Below, in pieces: positions 32,873 through 36,025 of a DNA stretch of 36,025 bases. Within the stretch, counting starts at the first letter, position 1. Every line of letters starts with the position of its first letter. Below the pieces are notes generated by a model that was given only the letters and a program-made list of their open reading frames with translations, had not been told where the DNA came from and did not search any database. A program made the position numbers and the translations under genes. The stretch is from Priapulus caudatus (Eukaryota > Priapulida > Priapulimorpha > Priapulimorphida > Priapulidae), in NCBI RefSeq assembly GCF_000485595.1, contig NW_014577204.1:534751-570775 (forward strand), in the 5' to 3' direction.

Positions 32873-34404
32873 TGTGTTGTGTGTGAGAGAGAGAGAGAGA
32901 GACAGAGCCGAGCGCTTGCGAGTGTATGAGAGAGAGAGTGTACATGTTGTTGTGTGCGTGCACGCGCACGTGCGTGAGTGCGTGTGTGTAAGAGATAAAG
33001 AGAGAGAGAAAGAGAAAGAGAGAGAGAGAGAGAAGAGAAAAGAGAAAGAGAGAGGAAGGAGAGAGATGAGAGAGTGTGTGTGTGTGCGTGTGTGTGTGTG
33101 TATGTGTGTGCGTGCGTGAGTGAGTGAGTGTGCGTGCGTGCGTGCGTGCGCGTGCGTGTGTGCGTGCGCGTGCGCGCGCGTGTGTGTGTGCGTGCGTGCG
33201 CGTGCGTGCGTGCGCGTGCGTGTGTGCGTGCGCGCGCGTGTGTGTGTGCGTGCGTGCGCGTGCGTGCGTGCGCGCGCGTGTGTGTGTGTGCGCGCGTGCA
33301 TGCGTGCGTGTGTCTCCTCCACGCGCGCGTCTCATTATAGCAGCTCATTATAACAGAAGCTAGCTGCGCAGGTGGCTGTCAGGCACAGATTGTCGGGGAG
33401 GATGGGCATAATTGTGGCGTAATAGCGGTGCATTATTATGTAAACTCGATTCCTGTGGTGGAGGTGGGGGATTTACAGCTGTATAGATGCGATCAAGAAC
33501 TAATAATACCTTGTATTATTACGTATTATACCGGTATTATTAGCTCTTGATGCGATCAGGAGGTATATGCGGAAAATAGGGATGGCGGAAACGATCATAT
33601 CCTTAGCTCTTGATCATATCTGCGGAGCTGCTTCAGGGCAGTAAAACTGTCAGATTACTACCTCAAGGTTGCGCGTGAATTGTCGAGCATTATCACCCGC
33701 GACGACGCTGGGTGTGTGTGTGTAGACGATTAGTAGGTCTCAGGGGAGAGATAGTGAATATAGAAATAAGTTGTGGATATAGAAATCAGCTAACCCTAAC
33801 CCTAATCCTAACCCTAACCCTATCCCTAATTCTAAAATAAAACAAAATTGGCCAAAAATAATAAAAAATAAAATAAATAAGAGACAAAATTAGCCAATCA
33901 GAGCCGTCCCCTAGCGGATCACTATCTCTCTCCCTGTGCAATATTCGTAGACGATGTGGTCGCTATCACTGAACACGATCCTGTCGCCTGTGTCTGCGAG
34001 AAACGCACGTAAGTGAGCGTGATTCGATTCTTGTAGGAGAATGTGGGAGCAGGTGCGACGTGCGGCGTTGTTTATTCACTGTCATGTCATGTTTCAGCAT
34101 TATCAGTGTGTGTTAGTGCGGTGTTGGAAATAGCAGATCGGCCTCTAGTCCGGTACTGGTCACTGGAGCAGGACTGGCATCAAATTTTAATAGATTTTAC
34201 TATATAGTATTGTAACTCTTTTGTTACACCAGAGCGTCCAACATCTGTAAACCATACGCTACATTATACATTGTTTCGTAAATACCGTAATTTAGAATAT
34301 TAGAGTAGTATGCTTACTGCTTAAGTAAGTACTACTAATAAATTTATAACTAATAATTTAAGTAAGTCACTACTAGTGTATAAATAAATCTAATAGTTTA
34401 CAAG

Positions 34405-34525
34405 TAAGTACGGATTCGAACGCCGACCCATGTAGCCACTTCAGTACGGACTTGAACCCATATCTATGTCGTCACTTCAGTACGGACTTGAACCCCTATC
34501 TATGTCGTCACATCAGTACGGACTT
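34405..34525. repeat. 36-bp tandem repeat, copy B
   Basis: About 3.3 regular units (CAGTACGGACTTGAACCC then ATATCTATGTCGTCACTT), the reference form for the noisier copy A array. Confidence 0.88.
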
Positions 34526-34753
34526 GGATGATGCAGGTCTAATGAAAACACGCGCAGCGGTCTGACACACATTCAGCACTTAGCGGTTGGGTCACGCTCT
34601 CGCCTCGAGTCATGCTGAGAGTGACAGCGTAGCGAGACCCGGCATGCGGGCGCATACACACGTGATATGTATATATATATGATTACTTTATTAAAAATCG
34701 ACATGCACAGAGAGAGCGAAAGAGAGAGAGAGAAACGCACACACCAACACACG

Positions 34754-34817
34754 TACTCTTGCACACACACGCACGCACGCAGGCACGCACACACGCACGC
34801 ACACACATACACACACA

Positions 34818-34849
<32 letters not shown>

Positions 34850-34858
34850 CACACACGG
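34754..34858. repeat. CA / CGCA microsatellite
   Basis: CGCA tetramers and CA dinucleotides following the end of duplication copy B. Confidence 0.95.
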
Positions 34859-34972
34859 TCCCCACGTGAGTATAGTAGGTTATGTGGTCAGTGCAACGAG
34901 CACACAGTCACCAGCCTTGTTCTACGCCTCTCATACCAGGTTGTATTTATACATCGTAAGGTGAACAGTCAG

Positions 34973-35234
34973 TCTAGCGCCAGTGCCGTAGCTAAGATTT
35001 TTCCAGCGGGGGGGGGGGCACTGGGGGCCTTACATTTTCGTGGGGGGGGGAACAATATATAATTTTACTGAGATGTGGTTCGAACCCTCTTTCTTTGTAT
35101 TATACTGCTCTAACGGCATTTTTTTTAATTCAATTTTTTTTTATCAAGCATGAATTTTCAGTGGGGGGGCACCTGGGGGGACACAAAAAATTTGGGGGGG
35201 AGCCCCCCCCCCTAGCTACGCCCCTGTCTAGCGC
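34973..35234. mobile_element. hAT-type miniature element with 8-bp target duplication
   Basis: Element at 34981-35226 (246 bp). Left end CAGTGCCGTAGCTAAG, right end reversed CAGGGGCGTAGCTAGG. Flanked on both sides by TCTAGCGC (34973-34980, 35227-35234), the 8-bp duplication typical of hAT elements. The interior has G runs and a GGTTCGAACCC word (35077-35087) like a polymerase III B box. No coding frame, so non-autonomous. Confidence 0.92.
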
Positions 35235-35410
35235 GCGCTCGCTTTGATGGCAAGCCGGTGCAGTGCGTGTGTTCGGATCAGGGGTGGGCGGGACGGAGTG
35301 GGTGGTCGTGTGGTGGGCGTGGGTGGGTGGGCGGCGGCATGCAGAGGTGGAAAGTTAACGAGAAAGTTCATGTTTATTCACGTGGTCGAACGCAAGCACG
35401 TATGTACGAG

Positions 35411-35451
35411 CAGGGGCGGCGCCAGGGTATTTTCTTAGGGGGGGGCGAAAC
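35411..35451. mobile_element. Remnant end of a hAT-like miniature element
   Basis: CAGGGGCGGCGCCAGGG followed by a G run, then interrupted by the element starting at 35452. Related to the end at 29013-29029. Confidence 0.55.
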
Positions 35452-35585
35452 CAGGGGCGTGTACAGGAGCACGCGAAGGGGGGGTCTGGGGGGCTCTCCC
35501 CCAGGAAATTTTTGAAATTAGACCCCCTCAGATGCGTTTTCTGCGCGAGCAGGGAGGGTCCGGACCCCCCCTGTACACGCCCCTG
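35452..35585. mobile_element. 134-bp miniature element with perfect 16-bp inverted ends
   Basis: CAGGGGCGTGTACAGG at the left and its exact reverse complement at the right (35570-35585). CAGGGGCG-type ends fit hAT. The 8 bases outside do not match each other (GGCGAAAC and GGAACTGT), so the original insertion context has changed or is nested. Confidence 0.8.
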
Positions 35586-35644
35586 GGAACTGTAGACTGA
35601 TACCGTGTGCGCTTGCACTGACGGGTGGAGTCCAGGGGGTAGAT

Positions 35645-35830
35645 TCATGATTCATCAAGCTGCGTACGCAAAATATTTTGCGTAAATCTTGTGTACGCAA
35701 TCGACGTTGCTTAGTTGCGATTCATCAACATAGCTATTTAGTAAATTTTCGTATGATTTCGCGTACGCAAGCGAGGCCGTTTTAGGTGCGATTCATCAAG
35801 CTAAAATTTACGTAAACCTTTGCGTAACTT
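35645..35830. repeat. 71-bp repeat with GATTCATCAA and GCGTACGCAA
   Basis: GATTCATCAA occurs near 35649, 35720 and 35791, about 71 bases apart, each followed by GCGTA/TACGCAA-type DNA. A perfect 20-base palindrome, TACGCAAAATATTTTGCGTA, lies at 35665-35684. Probably a repetitive element end. No gene. Confidence 0.7.
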
Positions 35831-36025
35831 TACACGAGCTGACGAGGTGCCGTAAACCACTCGAAATTTCCGCAGGTGTTTCCAGCATACCGCAGCATGC
35901 ATTATATTTTATTGAGAAAACACGCCCGTGTACATACGCACACGCGCACGCACATACGTGCACACGCACGCACGCACGCGTACGTGTCCCTGCTTTCATC
36001 GAGTGTTGAACGCAATCATACAAAC
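35831..36025. other. Non-coding DNA to window end
   Basis: Contains a CGCA-rich patch (35935-35980). Nothing else recognised. Confidence 0.55.

Larger units (their letters stand above)
30983..34753 (+). repeat. Direct duplication, copy B (cleaner)
   Basis: Same content and order as 23780-27923. Microsatellites are regular here (GTGC 32090-32130, 32683-32705, 32827-32876; GA 33000-33065; GTGC/GT 33070-33315). Telomere-like CCCTAA units at 33790-33832 and 36-bp repeats at 34405-34525. Following sequence differs from that following copy A. Confidence 0.9.

Noticed and set aside
32332-33348. A 338-codon minus-strand frame
   Set aside because: Almost wholly repeats, and the equivalent frame in copy A is broken, so there is no sign of protein constraint.

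Overview
This is animal nuclear DNA, probably from a marine invertebrate or basal chordate; the species cannot be named from the sequence. The grounds are vertebrate-type telomere units (TTAGGG) at five internal sites, a GT-AG bounded coding exon surrounded by non-coding DNA, dense microsatellites (GT, GTGC, CT, GA, TTTTCA), hAT-like miniature elements, and a transposon protein of a type I recall as multi-copy in marine invertebrates. No rRNA, tRNA, CRISPR or bacterial-style operon was seen. Almost all long open frames in the window are microsatellites read as repetitive peptides.

Layout. 1-1033: GT/GTGC microsatellite, then plain non-coding DNA. 1033-2465: first copy of a local duplication, second copy at 7487-8285 plus 10593-11000. 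2548-5613: a DNA transposon with about 275-bp inverted arms around one 591-codon frame, broken by a single in-frame TAG. Its C-terminal half carries FEN/PIN-nuclease-like acidic motifs and a ten-cysteine tail. 5700-6870: DNA packed with AACGTT. 7055-7470: a 20-bp satellite ending in a perfect hairpin. 8286-10592: a foldback element inserted in the second duplication copy; the first copy preserves the empty site.

11000-20130: mostly single-copy-looking non-coding DNA with microsatellites, a small foldback element with a telomere-like core (12202-12397), two arrays of one 12-bp minisatellite (15590-15720, 16076-16376), a possible CCAAT/TATA promoter (16835-17060) and a long poly(T) tract. 20160-22160: a large inverted repeat around degenerate telomere repeats. 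22999-23023: a 25-N assembly gap. 23780-27923 and 30983-34753: a direct duplication of about 3.7-4.1 kb whose first copy looks like the second with extra single bases inserted, pointing to uncorrected long-read sequence beside the gap.

The best host-gene evidence is a 96-nt coiled-coil exon at 28400-28495 on the + strand, with three X-box-like (RFX) 32-bp repeats 236 bp downstream. A 22-nt candidate first coding exon lies at 31236-31257. The end of the window holds three hAT-type miniature elements or ends, one with a perfect 8-bp target duplication. The genes do not form a pathway: the window is intron or intergenic DNA of a host gene, heavily remodelled by repeats.
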